From assembly GCF_006440775.1 (NCBI RefSeq), contig NZ_VFTZ01000006.1, positions 124,001-188,000 of the forward strand: a stretch of DNA of 64,000 bases. The letters run 5' to 3'. A model generated the notes under the pieces. It saw only the letters and a program-made list of their open reading frames with translations. It did not search any database and was not told where the DNA came from. The stretch is from Mesorhizobium sp. B2-7-2 (GTDB taxonomy: Bacteria > Pseudomonadota > Alphaproteobacteria > Rhizobiales > Rhizobiaceae). Positions 19,016 through 30,728 of this stretch are shown one piece after another (the first letter of the stretch is position 1; every line of letters begins with the position of its first letter). A program made the translations under genes and the position numbers.

Positions 19016-19801
19016 TCACCAGAGATCGTAGCGCAGGCCGAGCTTGACCTGGTGATTGCTGATGCCTTTGTGGACAGGGAAGGAATTCAGGCTTGCGGCC
19101 GTAACATATTCGGCATCGGGTGCGGAGAAATACTGATAGCCAAGATCGATCAGGACATTCTTCGACACCTGGTAGGCTAGGCCGGCGTTCAATGTGTATG
19201 CCAAGGAGTATTTTGTTTTGCTGCTGCGCACAGAGAAGTCGTCGCTCGCATCGCCATTGTCGGTGAAATAATCCGCCGAAAGGCTGTATTTGCTTTGAAC
19301 GATACCGATACCCGCGCCAATATAGGGCGTGACGCCGACATATGTTCCAAGGTCGACATAGCCGTTCAATATGCCTGAGAAGGCATAGTTCTTGAGGCTT
19401 CCGTCCCCCACGGTCGCCGTTGCCGGCGCCACCACGACTGCTGTGTCATCATAGCTGAAGCTGGCTTTGTTGCCGGGAAGATAGCCGAGATTGAGATCGG
19501 CCCGGAGATAATCATTGAAATGGTACCCGAAGCCGACGCTCGCGAAATAGGCGTCCTCGCTTTCGTCAAAGTTTTCGCTGGCGATCACCGACGGGAAGGT
19601 GAAGTCCCCATTTTTGAAGCTCTTTTGCGCCAAGTAGGAGACATCGCCGCGCAGATACCAGCCGGAGCCGACCTCGACCGGCTGGTAGTCCGGCGCCTGG
19701 TCGACATAGATCGGCGGATCGTAGTCGGCTGCGAGCGCCGGCGTCATCGGCAACAGGATGGCTGCGGCAAGCGCTGACGCGATACGCGATCTGGATATCA
19801 T
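19016..19801 (-). CDS. Outer membrane beta-barrel protein, Omp25/Omp31-like
   Basis: A 261-residue protein with a signal peptide (cleavage after PALAA) and the pattern of an eight-stranded porin-like barrel: GWYLRGDVSYL near the N-terminus, alternating hydrophobic strands with Tyr/Phe girdles, VTPYIGAGIGI in the middle and a C-terminal aromatic residue in LGLRYDLW, as needed for outer membrane insertion. Rhizobiales surface proteins of this family interact with peptidoglycan and the envelope. It is a paralogue of the gene at 20003-20839, sharing order of motifs and gene size, and each has its own upstream TTAA-N7-TTAAC box. Confidence 0.88.
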   Translation of the reverse strand: MISRSRIASALAAAILLPMTPALAADYDPPIYVDQAPDYQPVEVGSGWYLRGDVSYLAQKSFKNGDFTFPSVIASENFDESEDAYFASVGFGYHFNDYLRADLNLGYLPGNKASFSYDDTAVVVAPATATVGDGSLKNYAFSGILNGYVDLGTYVGVTPYIGAGIGIVQSKYSLSADYFTDNGDASDDFSVRSSKTKYSLAYTLNAGLAYQVSKNVLIDLGYQYFSAPDAEYVTAASLNSFPVHKGISNHQVKLGLRYDLW

Positions 19802-19876
19802 GGTCCCCGGCTCCTGAAATTGGCGCCAACCGCGAACGCGGGCGCCGTTTCAAGGAGCCATTGTTAACCATAGTGG

Positions 19877-19892
19877 TTAAGTGGCGGTTAAG
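19877..19892 (-). promoter_or_regulatory. CtrA-type box upstream of outer membrane protein gene
   Basis: On the minus strand the sequence reads TTAA-CCGCCAC-TTAAC, an exact match to the TTAA-N7-TTAAC full site for the cell-cycle regulator CtrA, about 76 bases before the ATG at 19801. It overlaps an inverted repeat ttaacca-tag-tggttaa (19864-19880). Confidence 0.5.
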
Positions 19893-19948
19893 GATAACAG
19901 CTGGTTACCGAATTGATTTCGATCAATATTTACCGGCGTTGCATAACA

Positions 19949-19978
19949 AAAGCCGCCCGGCTGGCGCCGGGCGGCTGA
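19949..19978 (-). terminator. Intrinsic terminator of the outer membrane protein gene at 20003-20839
   Basis: gccgcccggc pairs with gccgggcggc around a short loop; on the minus strand the stem is followed by TTTTGTT. It lies 25 bases beyond the stop codon. Confidence 0.8.
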
Positions 19979-20002
19979 CGAACATCGGGATAATAAAGGC
20001 GA

Positions 20003-20839
20003 TTACTTGGTGTAGATCGGCTCCGGTTCCGGCTGATAGGCAACCACCGGTGCGGCGCAGCCATTGTTGCCGCCGAACTGGTAACGCAGGCCGCCGCGCA
20101 CTTCATGGGTGTTGATGCCGCGATCGAAGCCCGGTCCGGTGCTGCTCACATCCCATTCGAACATGCGGCCGCCCTGGATGTGGGTGAAGCGGTAGCCGGC
20201 GTCGAGGATCACCCTGTCGGTCAGGCAGTAGGACGCGCCGGCCATCAGAGCATAGGCAAAGCGCCAGTTGGAAGAGCCTGGATTGGTCTCGGTGGTGTTC
20301 GGATCGTGGACCGTATCCCACTTGACGTGCGCGCCGCCGATGCCGGCGCCGACATAAGGCGTGACGCCGTGCCATGTGCCGATATCGACATAGGCATTGG
20401 CCAGCAGCAGCAGGGCGCTCATCTTCGACACTTCGGTCGAGGTCGAGACGAGGTCCGAGGTCTGGCCGTTGAAGTTCGACTTGAACCAGTAGTCGGCGGT
20501 CACGTCCGTGCGGAAGTAATCGTTGATCTTGTAGCCGACGCCGCCGCCGAGCGAGAAGCCGCCCTTGAGCTTGCCGAAATCGAAGCTCTTGCTGCCGGGC
20601 GTGACCGAGCAGTTACAAGGATCGACAGCATAGGTCATGTAGTCGATGCCGCGCACGGTCGACTTGTGATAGTCGATGTCGCCGCGGATATACCAGCCGC
20701 CGATATCGATCGGCTGCTGCTCGACCACCGGCGGAGGCGCCTCTTCGATTTGCGGTTCGGGGAGGTCGGCCGCGAAGAGCGGTCCGGCCAAGCCCGCGAA
20801 CAGCGCGGCAAGCAATGCCATTCTTGCTGTCTTGAACAT
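20003..20839 (-). CDS. Outer membrane beta-barrel protein, Omp25/Omp31-like (paralogue)
   Basis: A 278-residue protein with a signal peptide (LAGPLFAAD), a Pro/Glu-rich linker (EEAPPPVVEQQP) and a barrel beginning GGWYIRGDIDY. VTPYVGAGIGGAHV and the C-terminal strand VRGGLRYQF match the neighbouring paralogue, but it has extra loop residues, including a paired Cys (DPCNCSV), and a short periplasmic-looking tail with Pro/Glu repeats. ATG 20839 has AGGGGTGA upstream. It is likely monocistronic, with a terminator right after it. Confidence 0.88.
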   Translation of the reverse strand: MFKTARMALLAALFAGLAGPLFAADLPEPQIEEAPPPVVEQQPIDIGGWYIRGDIDYHKSTVRGIDYMTYAVDPCNCSVTPGSKSFDFGKLKGGFSLGGGVGYKINDYFRTDVTADYWFKSNFNGQTSDLVSTSTEVSKMSALLLLANAYVDIGTWHGVTPYVGAGIGGAHVKWDTVHDPNTTETNPGSSNWRFAYALMAGASYCLTDRVILDAGYRFTHIQGGRMFEWDVSSTGPGFDRGINTHEVRGGLRYQFGGNNGCAAPVVAYQPEPEPIYTK

Positions 20840-20917
20840 TCTGTCACCCCTAAGAAGCCTCGGGACGACTCCCGCCCGAAGATGATTGACCTCGGGTTTG
20901 GATAATGAATTGCAAAG

Positions 20918-20936
20918 GTTAAAAGCCGTTTAACCG
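20918..20936. promoter_or_regulatory. CtrA-type box upstream of outer membrane protein gene (perfect palindrome)
   Basis: GGTTAA-AAGCCGT-TTAACC contains TTAA-N7-TTAAC on both strands, about 80 bases before the ATG at 20839, nearly the same spacing as the box before its paralogue. Confidence 0.55.
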
Positions 20937-21002
20937 TACCGATTAACCACGAATCTATACAATTTTAGAGGGAAGGCCGTTGTCCGATCTGCCCGCCCAG
21001 TA

Positions 21003-21032
21003 ACAAAAAGCCCGCCTTGGCGGCGGGCTTAG
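21003..21032 (-). terminator. Intrinsic terminator of glmM
   Basis: agcccgcc and ggcgggct form a stem with loop ttggc; on the minus strand it is followed by TTTTTGTT. It lies about 20 bases past the glmM stop. Confidence 0.85.
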
Positions 21033-21051
21033 AGGAACTGCGGGACGGAGC

Positions 21052-22404
<1,353 letters not shown>

Positions 22405-22766
22405 GTGTCTCAAAGTCCCCGTCGGTTTTTCAGCCGCCCGTATTGCCACAAATTGGGCCGCATCCGATCATCAAATTTCGTGATTGTATATTACCAATCC
22501 TTAGAAAAACATTGTAGCGGGCGGTGCAAGCGATTCGACAGCCTGTCACCACCTTTGACGTGGCGGCGCTATACCTGCCGGTGCGAGGCTCTTCGGTGCC
22601 CCGGCAAAGCCTGGCTGGCGGCGAACCGGCAGGCAATTCATCACCTTATCGCGAATAACACACTTTGTGAGGGCGCCTGTGCCGGAAGCATCTGGCGCAA
22701 CCGGACATTGAGAGCTATTGATTTGGCATAGGGACACTTATTGGCGGCAGCAAGGGAGAAAACGCC
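22405..22766. other. Intergenic region between glmM and the secreted Cys-module gene
   Basis: A 362-base divergent region. Both flanking genes are transcribed away from it, so it must hold two promoters. The AT-rich part around 22470-22515 (tcgtgattgtatattacc, then ccttagaaaaacattg) is the best candidate for glmM. No RNA gene, repeat or convincing small coding region was found. Confidence 0.5.
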
Positions 22767-23441
22767 ATGCTTATTCATAGACTTGCAGCTTTGACGGGTA
22801 TCGCCGTCGCAACCTTGTTCCTGGCGGCGCCGGCCAACGCGCTGACCATGGCCGAGTGCAGCACCAAGTATAACGCGGCCAAGGATGCGGGAACGCTCGC
22901 CGGCCAGACCTGGAACCAGTTCCGCAAGGCCCAGTGCGGCAGCGACGCCACCGCGACCGACACCAAGGCCGCGACCGACACCAAGGCGGCGACCGATACG
23001 AAGGCCGCCGACACCAAGCCCGCCAAGAAGACGAAGGCGGCCGCCGCTGCCGACGACGCGGCCAAGGGCCTGAGCTCCAAGGAATGCAGCACCAAATACC
23101 AGGCTGCAAAATCCGCCGGCACGCTCAACGGCATGAAGTGGAACGACTTCCGCAAGGCCGAGTGCGGCGCCGCCGCTGCCGACGACGACACCGTGCCTGC
23201 ACCGACGGAAGCCACCTATACCAGCGAGCCGGCGAAGCCGAGCGTCGCTGCGCCGAAGGGCGTGACCTTCCCGAAGGCGATTTCGCCGAAATTCGCCACC
23301 GAGACCCCGGCCAAGGGCCGCATGCATACCTGCCTCGAGCAGTACTATGCCAACAAGGATGCCAACACGCTGAATGGTCTCAAGTGGATCCAGAAGGGCG
23401 GCGGCTTCTACAGCCTCTGCAATGCCAAGCTGAAGAGCTGA
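22767..23441 (+). CDS. Secreted protein with three Cys-bounded repeat modules, function unknown
   Basis: A 224-residue protein with a clear signal peptide (ALTGIAVATLFLAAPANA). The mature part holds three copies of one motif of roughly 30 residues: ECSTKYNAAKDAGTLAGQTW...C, ECSTKYQAAKSAGTLNGMKW...C and CLEQYYANKDANTLNGLKW...C. The first two are linked by an Ala/Thr/Lys/Asp low-complexity spacer with the unit TKAATD repeated. Each module has two Cys, suggesting a disulphide-stabilised unit in the periplasm. No family was recognised with certainty. A strong terminator follows. Confidence 0.82.
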   Translation: MLIHRLAALTGIAVATLFLAAPANALTMAECSTKYNAAKDAGTLAGQTWNQFRKAQCGSDATATDTKAATDTKAATDTKAADTKPAKKTKAAAAADDAAKGLSSKECSTKYQAAKSAGTLNGMKWNDFRKAECGAAAADDDTVPAPTEATYTSEPAKPSVAAPKGVTFPKAISPKFATETPAKGRMHTCLEQYYANKDANTLNGLKWIQKGGGFYSLCNAKLKS

Positions 23442-23463
23442 TCGCTTAGTACCGATTGACGAA

Positions 23464-23497
23464 AGCCCGCGAGCCGCAAGGCTCGCGGGCTTTTTTG
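23464..23497 (+). terminator. Intrinsic terminator after the Cys-module gene
   Basis: agcccgcgagcc and ggctcgcgggct form a 12-bp stem with a gcaa tetraloop, followed by six T on the plus strand. Confidence 0.92.
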
Positions 23498-23527
23498 CCG
23501 GACGCGATGTCTAAACCCGGCCCAATT

Positions 23528-24403
23528 TCAAGCACCTGGTTTCGGTCGTTGCAGCAGTCCGACCAGACTAGAAAGATCGGCGTTGGCGTTGCCGGCGGCC
23601 ACTCCGCGTCGCATCAGGTCTTGCATCGGTAAAACGAGTTCGGCGCTGACTGCAGCCGACCTGGTGGCATCGACCAGATTGACATAGGCGTCTGCTTGCA
23701 TGCCCAGATTGGAAACGACATTGCTGGTGTGATCGCCGCTGTCGATCTGTTCCGCCCATTTCGGCAGTGCGCCTTGCATTGCCTCAAGCCAAGCGGTCAG
23801 CAGCGGCATGAATTCGCGAGCCGGAATTCCGGCTTTGCCTGTCAGCGCCAACGCCTGCAGAACCCCCGCGAACAGGCCGTACATGCCGGCCAGAAGCGAG
23901 ATGTCGTAGAGCGGTGCGAGGCCAGCGTCCTCGCCAAGATATCGACTGGCACCAAGCGCATCGAGCCGTCCGGAATGAGTTTCGAATGCTTGCCTGGAGC
24001 CGCTATAAAGGATCAAGGCATGCTGCCCGCCAATCATCGGCGGCACCGCCATGATACCGCCATCGAGATAGTTGGCGCCGTGCCTGACGGCCCAGTCCGA
24101 CATCGCCCGCGCCTGGTCGGGCGTACCGTTGGTGAGATTGACCAATGTGCGCCCCGAGAATGCGGCCGCGGCGGCGCCTAACGCCTCATGAACCGTGTCG
24201 TAGACCAGGAGGCATGCCACGATCAGCGGGCTCGATCTGACGGCTTCCTCGACATTCTTGGCCACGACAGCGCCTCTGGCCGCCAAAGCCTCCGCCTTTG
24301 CCGGGGAACGGTTCCACACGGTCACCTCATGCCCCTTATTCAGAAAGGCATAGGCAAGAGCCGTGCCCATGGCGCCGAGGCCGATTACTGCGATATCGCT
24401 CAT
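23528..24403 (-). CDS. NAD(P)-dependent imine reductase-like / beta-hydroxyacid dehydrogenase family oxidoreductase
   Basis: A 291-residue protein with an N-terminal Rossmann fold (IAVIGLGAMGTALA, NADP-type WNRSPAKA after the second strand) and an all-helical C-terminal domain. The second domain, with LYDISLLAGMYGLFAGVLQALAL in place of the catalytic Lys helix of hydroxyisobutyrate dehydrogenases, fits the imine-reductase branch. The start at 24403 is preceded by GGAGAAGCAGG. It lies just downstream of the SDR gene on the same strand and probably shares its promoter and HxlR control. The substrate is unknown. Confidence 0.85.
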   Translation of the reverse strand: MSDIAVIGLGAMGTALAYAFLNKGHEVTVWNRSPAKAEALAARGAVVAKNVEEAVRSSPLIVACLLVYDTVHEALGAAAAAFSGRTLVNLTNGTPDQARAMSDWAVRHGANYLDGGIMAVPPMIGGQHALILYSGSRQAFETHSGRLDALGASRYLGEDAGLAPLYDISLLAGMYGLFAGVLQALALTGKAGIPAREFMPLLTAWLEAMQGALPKWAEQIDSGDHTSNVVSNLGMQADAYVNLVDATRSAAVSAELVLPMQDLMRRGVAAGNANADLSSLVGLLQRPKPGA

Positions 24404-24432
24404 CCTGCTTCTCCGTGGCTTGCTTGCGGGGT

Positions 24433-25197
24433 TCACGCCGGTATCGGGCTCAGATCCTGGCCAAGGCCGCCGTCGACGGTCAGCCGCGCACCCGTGGTGA
24501 AGGTGGCGTCAAAAGCCAAGAAAAGCACCGCACGTGCCACTTCCTCGGCCGTCCCGTGACGTTTCATCGGCGTGACGGCGTCGCCTATCTTCATGAAGGC
24601 CGCGCGCTCTTGGGCGGACGCGCCGGCGACACCCATCGTTGGTGTGTCGATGAACCCTGGGCTCACTACATTGACGCGGATCCGGCGAGGCAGGAGCTCG
24701 GCAGCGAGCACCTTGGCAAAGGCACGGAGCGCCGCCTTCGACCCGGAATAGACACTCATGCCGGCGGTGCCGGATTCGTCGGCGATCGACGAGGTGAAGA
24801 CGATGGCGCCGCCGTCCCTGATCAGCGGCAGCAGGCGCTGCGCGGTGAAGAAGGCACCTTTTGCATTGACGTTGAAGGTGCGGTCATAGCTCGCCTCGGT
24901 GACATGCTCCACCGGTTCAAGATCGGCGACCCCGGCATTGATGTGAAGGAGGTCGATCTGCCCGAGCTTCTGTCCGACTTCCGCCCCGAGCGTAGCGATG
25001 TCGCCCATGGCGCTGATGTCGGACTGCACGACGTGGGCGCGAGAAAACAGCTTCTCGCGCGCGGCCTCGATATTGCGTTGATCGCGGCCGGTGATCAGGA
25101 CTTCGGCGCCGCCTTCGACGAGGAGCTCGGCGACAGCCAGGCCCATGCCGTGTGTGCCGCCGATCACCACGGCCTTCTTGTTCGTGTATCGCGTCAT
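24433..25197 (-). CDS. Short-chain dehydrogenase/reductase (SDR)
   Basis: A 254-residue classical SDR: cofactor loop GGTHGMGLA (residues 13-21), NAG-like motif INAGVAD, catalytic Ser in FTSSIAD and the YxxxK pair in YSGSKAAL, with PGFIDTPT and VDGGLGQ near the end. The arginine after strand 2 (GRDQRN) favours NADPH. The start at 25197 has AAGAGAGAAA upstream; the longer upstream frame overlaps the divergent regulator and is not used. It heads a two-gene unit with the imine-reductase-like gene, opposite an HxlR regulator. Confidence 0.92.
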   Translation of the reverse strand: MTRYTNKKAVVIGGTHGMGLAVAELLVEGGAEVLITGRDQRNIEAAREKLFSRAHVVQSDISAMGDIATLGAEVGQKLGQIDLLHINAGVADLEPVEHVTEASYDRTFNVNAKGAFFTAQRLLPLIRDGGAIVFTSSIADESGTAGMSVYSGSKAALRAFAKVLAAELLPRRIRVNVVSPGFIDTPTMGVAGASAQERAAFMKIGDAVTPMKRHGTAEEVARAVLFLAFDATFTTGARLTVDGGLGQDLSPIPA

Positions 25198-25327
25198 GAT
25201 TTCTCTCTTTTGACAATATCCGTCCGCCAACGGCCTTTGCAGACCGAAGCACGCTACCGATATGATGTTGTGGTGTTCGCCGGTTTCCGACGATGCCAGA
25301 AAGCTATGGACCGGCCGAGCTTTTCTC

Positions 25328-25356
25328 AAGTACCGACAAAAAAGTAAGGTACCCAC
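25328..25356. promoter_or_regulatory. Candidate HxlR operator in the SDR/HxlR divergent region
   Basis: gtacc (25330-25334) and ggtac (25348-25352) form an inverted repeat with 13-base spacing around gacaaaaaagtaa, and aagta occurs twice in the same orientation (25328, 25342). This is about 25 bases before the regulator start and 130 bases before the SDR start, a typical site for an autoregulating HxlR dimer. Confidence 0.4.
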
Positions 25357-25380
25357 CGATTGCTCAGAACTGGATGAAAC

Positions 25381-25749
25381 ATGGGAAAGAGACAGCCAAA
25401 TAGTTGCGGACTGGGCCCTGCGCTCGAAGCGATCGGCGGCAAATGGAAGGCGTTGCTGCTCTGGCAGTTGCACAAGGCCCCGGCACGATTCGGTGAGCTG
25501 AAGCGCCTTGTGCCCGAAATCAGCGAAAAGATGCTGATTCAGCAGCTCCGCGAGATGGAAGCCGATGGCCTGGTCAATCGCGAAATCTTCGCGGAAGTAC
25601 CGCCCAGGGTCGAATACTCGATCACCGAATTCGGCGTCGAGCTGGACAATGCGCTGATCCCACTGGCCAGATGGGGCAAAGAATATGCCGGCCGCGCCGC
25701 CAGGCAGCGCCAAGGCAAGGCAAACGCGCTCGCGCCGCAGACCCTCTAA
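25381..25749 (+). CDS. HxlR-family winged-helix transcriptional regulator
   Basis: A 122-residue protein with the HxlR signature: [37 protein letters not shown] (recognition helix) and [19 protein letters not shown] (wing). Family members often have a single Cys near the N-terminus that senses reactive electrophiles; here Cys9 in QPNSCGLGP is in that place. Divergent from an SDR and an imine-reductase-like gene, it most likely represses them until a toxic carbonyl or quinone appears. Confidence 0.93.
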   Translation: MGKRQPNSCGLGPALEAIGGKWKALLLWQLHKAPARFGELKRLVPEISEKMLIQQLREMEADGLVNREIFAEVPPRVEYSITEFGVELDNALIPLARWGKEYAGRAARQRQGKANALAPQTL

Positions 25750-25758
25750 GGTGGCTCT

Positions 25759-25861
25759 AATGCATGTCGCCCAGAAGTGCGCAGCGATTCCGGGACAACG
25801 ACATGCAGCAAAACAAGACTTAAAGCGCGTTGCCTGAATCCGGTTCAGCGCGACGCGCGTT
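25759..25861. repeat. Dispersed intergenic repeat (family A), copy 1
   Basis: Two hairpins in series: tgcatgtcg/cgacatgca around cccagaagtgcgcagcg, and an aagcgcgt...gcgcgtt palindrome. The copy at 52704-52812 is nearly identical over its full length, and the first hairpin recurs in inverted orientation at 36467-36516. Confidence 0.85.
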
Positions 25862-25877
25862 AGGTAGCTTCAGACAA

Positions 25878-25913
25878 AAGAACGCCGCGGGTTTGAAGCC
25901 GCGGCGTTCTTCT
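25878..25913. terminator. Bidirectional intrinsic terminator between the HxlR gene and ftsH
   Basis: aagaacgccgcgg pairs with ccgcggcgttctt around gtttgaag, a perfect 13-bp stem with A/T on both sides. It can end both converging transcripts. Confidence 0.88.
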
Positions 25914-25929
25914 ACAATTCATAACCTGG

Positions 25930-27864
<1,935 letters not shown>

Positions 27865-27920
27865 CTATTGTCCCGTTGGCGTCCGCGCGCGGACCCGCGA
27901 TGATGGATTAGCTTGGGCCT

Positions 27921-27950
27921 AACATAGGGAGAGCGCCCCCCCTTGCCAAG
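27921..27950 (-). promoter_or_regulatory. Probable ftsH promoter
   Basis: On the minus strand CTTGGCAAGG (-35) and CCTATGTTA (-10) are 17 bases apart, about 57 bases before the ftsH start. The CTTG...CCTAT pattern would also suit RpoH, in keeping with the heat-shock control usual for ftsH. Confidence 0.45.
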
Positions 27951-27968
27951 CAGAACAGCACGTATCGG

Positions 27969-29342
27969 TTAAGCTTTCGCCCACCCTCGGCCATCATCAT
28001 GGCGGCGGAATGGCAGTGCCGGCAACGGCGGCGCGCCGATCAGGGCCGCGGCGGCGGCGGCGGGCTCGATGTCGAAGGAGGGCAGGAAGCGCGCGAAAGG
28101 AGCCACCGCCGGAGCGATCGAGACCGATCGCGAGCCGGCATTGCCGCCCGCAAGACCAAGGCATTCGCCGGCGGACCACAGCGCGGGCTCCGCGGCAAGC
28201 GCGGCGCGCGAAAGGCTCGGCGGGATATCCTCGCTCAAGGCCGCTTTCCCGGCGGCGGCCCCCAGCGGCGCGATCACCAAGTCGCCCGGCCCGTCTTTCA
28301 AAGTGATGCGCCGCCGATTGTCCCAGAGCCGGTTGTGCTCCGGCGGCGCGGCGGCAGGCAGGTTGCGGTTCTCGCGGCGAAGGAAAATGCCGGTTCGTCG
28401 CGCGTCGATGACCGTCCGCGACAATGTGGCGCGAAACGGAGCGGACTGCAGGCGCGAAAGCAGCGCAGCGCAGCGCGTCTCGTCGGCGAGAAACGAGACG
28501 CCGCCGATGGTGGCCAACAGGATGCGCAGCACATGGATGACAGCTTGGCCATCCTCATGCCCGGCGAACTCGCGATCGAGGCGGATGAGGCCCGGAACCG
28601 GCCTGCCGGCAAAGGCGTCGATGAGCGTGGCGGCGCGGCGGCCGACGTCCCGGCGCTCGAAAGCCGCCTGGTCGGCCCGTGCCAGCGCCTGCGCGATACG
28701 CTGTTCGCCGTCGCCCTGCGCGAGCTTCGCCCGCACGCGCGGCCGCTCGAAGCGAGCATCGGCATTGGTCGGATCCTCGATCCAGCCGATGTCGCGAGCC
28801 CGCAGCATCTCGCGCAGTGCCGCGCGCCTTGTGCCAAGCAGCGGCCGGACGATCCATGTCCGCCAGTCGAACAGCGTGGCGGGCGCCATGCCGGCGAGGC
28901 CCCGGCCCTCATCGTCGCGCGCCTGCCGCATCAGCACCGTCTCGGCCTGGTCGTCGGCGGTGTGGCCGGTCAGGATCAGCTTGATGCCTTCGGCGCCGGC
29001 AGCTTCGGCAAGCAGCCTGTAGCGCGCCTCGCGCGCGGCGGCCGCCAGACCGGTCGCGGGCTTGTCGCCGCGCCAGGCAAGAATGCGATGCGCGATGCCG
29101 CGATCGGCGCAGAAGCGTTGAACGAGCCGCGCCTCAGCGGCCGAGTCCGGCCTCAGCCCATGATCGACGGTCACCGCGAGCAGCCTGGCGGCCGATGCGG
29201 TCCGGTCGAGGTGATCTTTGAGGAGAAGGAGAAGGGCGGTCGAGTCACTGCCGCCGGACACGGCTGCAACGGCGCCGGTCGAAAGATCCAGGTCGGAGAA
29301 AAGGCAGTCCAAAAGGTCAGGTTTGCTGTCGGGCGTCAGCAC
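27969..29342 (-). CDS. tilS: tRNA(Ile)-lysidine synthetase
   Basis: A 457-residue enzyme that modifies C34 of tRNA-Ile(CAU) to lysidine. The PP-loop SGGSDS (29-34) binds ATP, followed by VDHGLRPDSAAEA and LTGHTADDQAETVLMR, both typical of TilS. The C-terminal half is less conserved. The start is GTG at 29342, which overlaps the 3' end of cpoB by seven bases, so the two are translationally coupled. Confidence 0.95.
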   Translation of the reverse strand: MLTPDSKPDLLDCLFSDLDLSTGAVAAVSGGSDSTALLLLLKDHLDRTASAARLLAVTVDHGLRPDSAAEARLVQRFCADRGIAHRILAWRGDKPATGLAAAAREARYRLLAEAAGAEGIKLILTGHTADDQAETVLMRQARDDEGRGLAGMAPATLFDWRTWIVRPLLGTRRAALREMLRARDIGWIEDPTNADARFERPRVRAKLAQGDGEQRIAQALARADQAAFERRDVGRRAATLIDAFAGRPVPGLIRLDREFAGHEDGQAVIHVLRILLATIGGVSFLADETRCAALLSRLQSAPFRATLSRTVIDARRTGIFLRRENRNLPAAAPPEHNRLWDNRRRITLKDGPGDLVIAPLGAAAGKAALSEDIPPSLSRAALAAEPALWSAGECLGLAGGNAGSRSVSIAPAVAPFARFLPSFDIEPAAAAAALIGAPPLPALPFRRHDDGRGWAKA

Positions 29343-30496
29343 GACGCCAGGGCCCTTTCCTGCTTGATGCGTTCCTTGAGGGCGCCGGAAACATCGGGAT
29401 AGCGCTTGCCGATTTCACTGAAGGTGGCGCAGGCGACATCGTTCTGCTTCAGGCCGACCAGCGAAACGCCGAGCTTGAGCAGCATGTCGGGCGCCTTCTT
29501 GGCCTTCGGATAGTCCTTGCTGGCGGCGAGGAAGACTTCGGCCGCGTCACGGTATTTCTGCTGCCCGAGCAGCGACTCGCCCAGCCAGTAATGCGCATCA
29601 GCCGCCTTGGCGTCCTTGGGGAAGCGGGAAATATGGTCGCGAAAACCCTGTTCGGCGGTCGGATAATCGCCCGACAGGATGAACTGGTAGGAATTGCGAT
29701 AGAGCTCGTCGGGATCGTTGGTCGACGGCAGGGCCGCCACTTCGGTGCCGCCGGACTTGCCCTTCTTGGCCGGCGTTTCGGCGGAAGGAGCGCTTGCCGT
29801 GGCCGCGGGAGCTTCCGCCGGCGCGCTGGCCTGCGGGCCGGTCTCGGCATTGACCACGTTGCCGTTCTTGTCGACGGTGATGGTGCCGAAATTCTTCGGC
29901 GGCGCGCCGGTGATCAGCTTACCGGGATCGCCGGTCTGCGATTCCACGATGACATCGCCAACGCTTTTGCCGCCGTTTTGCGCGCCGGTGCCGGCCGGCG
30001 GCTGCGTCGCCGGGGCCTGGGCGACGCCGTTGTCGGTTCCGGCGTCGCCGGTGCCGGATTGACCGGTGCCGGCATCGCCGAGATTGGTGTTGCCGTCATG
30101 GCTGTTCCCGTCCTGGGGCGCGGCTTCCGATTTCTTCTGCCCGGCCGGCTTGGCGCCTCCTTGGCCCTCGAGTTGCTGGAAACGGAACTCATTGTCTTCC
30201 TGCTGCTTGCGGATCTGTTCCTGCATCTGCAGGATCTGGAAATTCATCTCCTCGATCTTGCCGTTCAGCTGACGCAGTTGGTCTTCCAGACCAGTTACGC
30301 CGGCGCCGCCCTCCTGTTGCGCGACCTGCGCCTGTTCCGGCTTCTTCTTGTCGCCGAAGATGCCGAGCGTAGGCAGATGGAAGGTGAACCCGCTGTCGGC
30401 GGCCGGCCCGGCACTGTCGGCCGGCGCGGCAAGGCTTGGGAGGCTTGATACGAGCAGCAGCGCAAGCGTGCCGCTCAGGACCGTTCTGAAGTGCAT
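29336..30496 (-). CDS. cpoB: Cell division coordinator CpoB (YbgF), Tol-Pal system TPR protein
   Basis: A 386-residue periplasmic protein. The start at 30496 was chosen because the protein then opens with a signal peptide (FRTVLSGTLALLLVSSLPSLAAP). Residues about 65-110 form the N-terminal coiled coil (LEDQLRQLNGKIEEMNFQILQMQEQI) for trimerisation, a long low-complexity Gly/Ala/Asp/Thr linker follows, and the last 120 residues hold TPR repeats (LYRNSYQFILSGDYPTAEQGF, AHYWLGESLLGQQKYRDAAEVF). CpoB links Tol-Pal to peptidoglycan synthesis during constriction. A terminator separates it from pal. Confidence 0.93.
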   Translation of the reverse strand: MHFRTVLSGTLALLLVSSLPSLAAPADSAGPAADSGFTFHLPTLGIFGDKKKPEQAQVAQQEGGAGVTGLEDQLRQLNGKIEEMNFQILQMQEQIRKQQEDNEFRFQQLEGQGGAKPAGQKKSEAAPQDGNSHDGNTNLGDAGTGQSGTGDAGTDNGVAQAPATQPPAGTGAQNGGKSVGDVIVESQTGDPGKLITGAPPKNFGTITVDKNGNVVNAETGPQASAPAEAPAATASAPSAETPAKKGKSGGTEVAALPSTNDPDELYRNSYQFILSGDYPTAEQGFRDHISRFPKDAKAADAHYWLGESLLGQQKYRDAAEVFLAASKDYPKAKKAPDMLLKLGVSLVGLKQNDVACATFSEIGKRYPDVSGALKERIKQERALASC

Positions 30497-30622
30497 TCTG
30501 TCTCTCGCGGTGGGTGTTGGCCTGATGCGCCTTTCCAAATCAAACAAGGGAGGAAGCGCCCTCGCGCTCATAGCAGGACGCGAGACTTCGGCCAAATTTT
30601 GTTTCGGTTTGTTGCAAAGGAA

Positions 30623-30647
30623 AAAGGCGGCCCTGAGGCCGCCTTTC
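30623..30647. terminator. Intrinsic terminator between pal and cpoB
   Basis: aaaggcggcc pairs with ggccgccttt around ctga; on the minus strand it is followed by TTTCC and on the plus strand by CATTTTT. It should end the tol-pal message before cpoB. Confidence 0.85.
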
Positions 30648-30728
30648 ATTTTTGGTATGTTGTATTTTTGTCGCCCGGGACGCCGAGCGCCCTTACCGAA
30701 AATCGACCCCGATCTTCGGTGTCATGCG

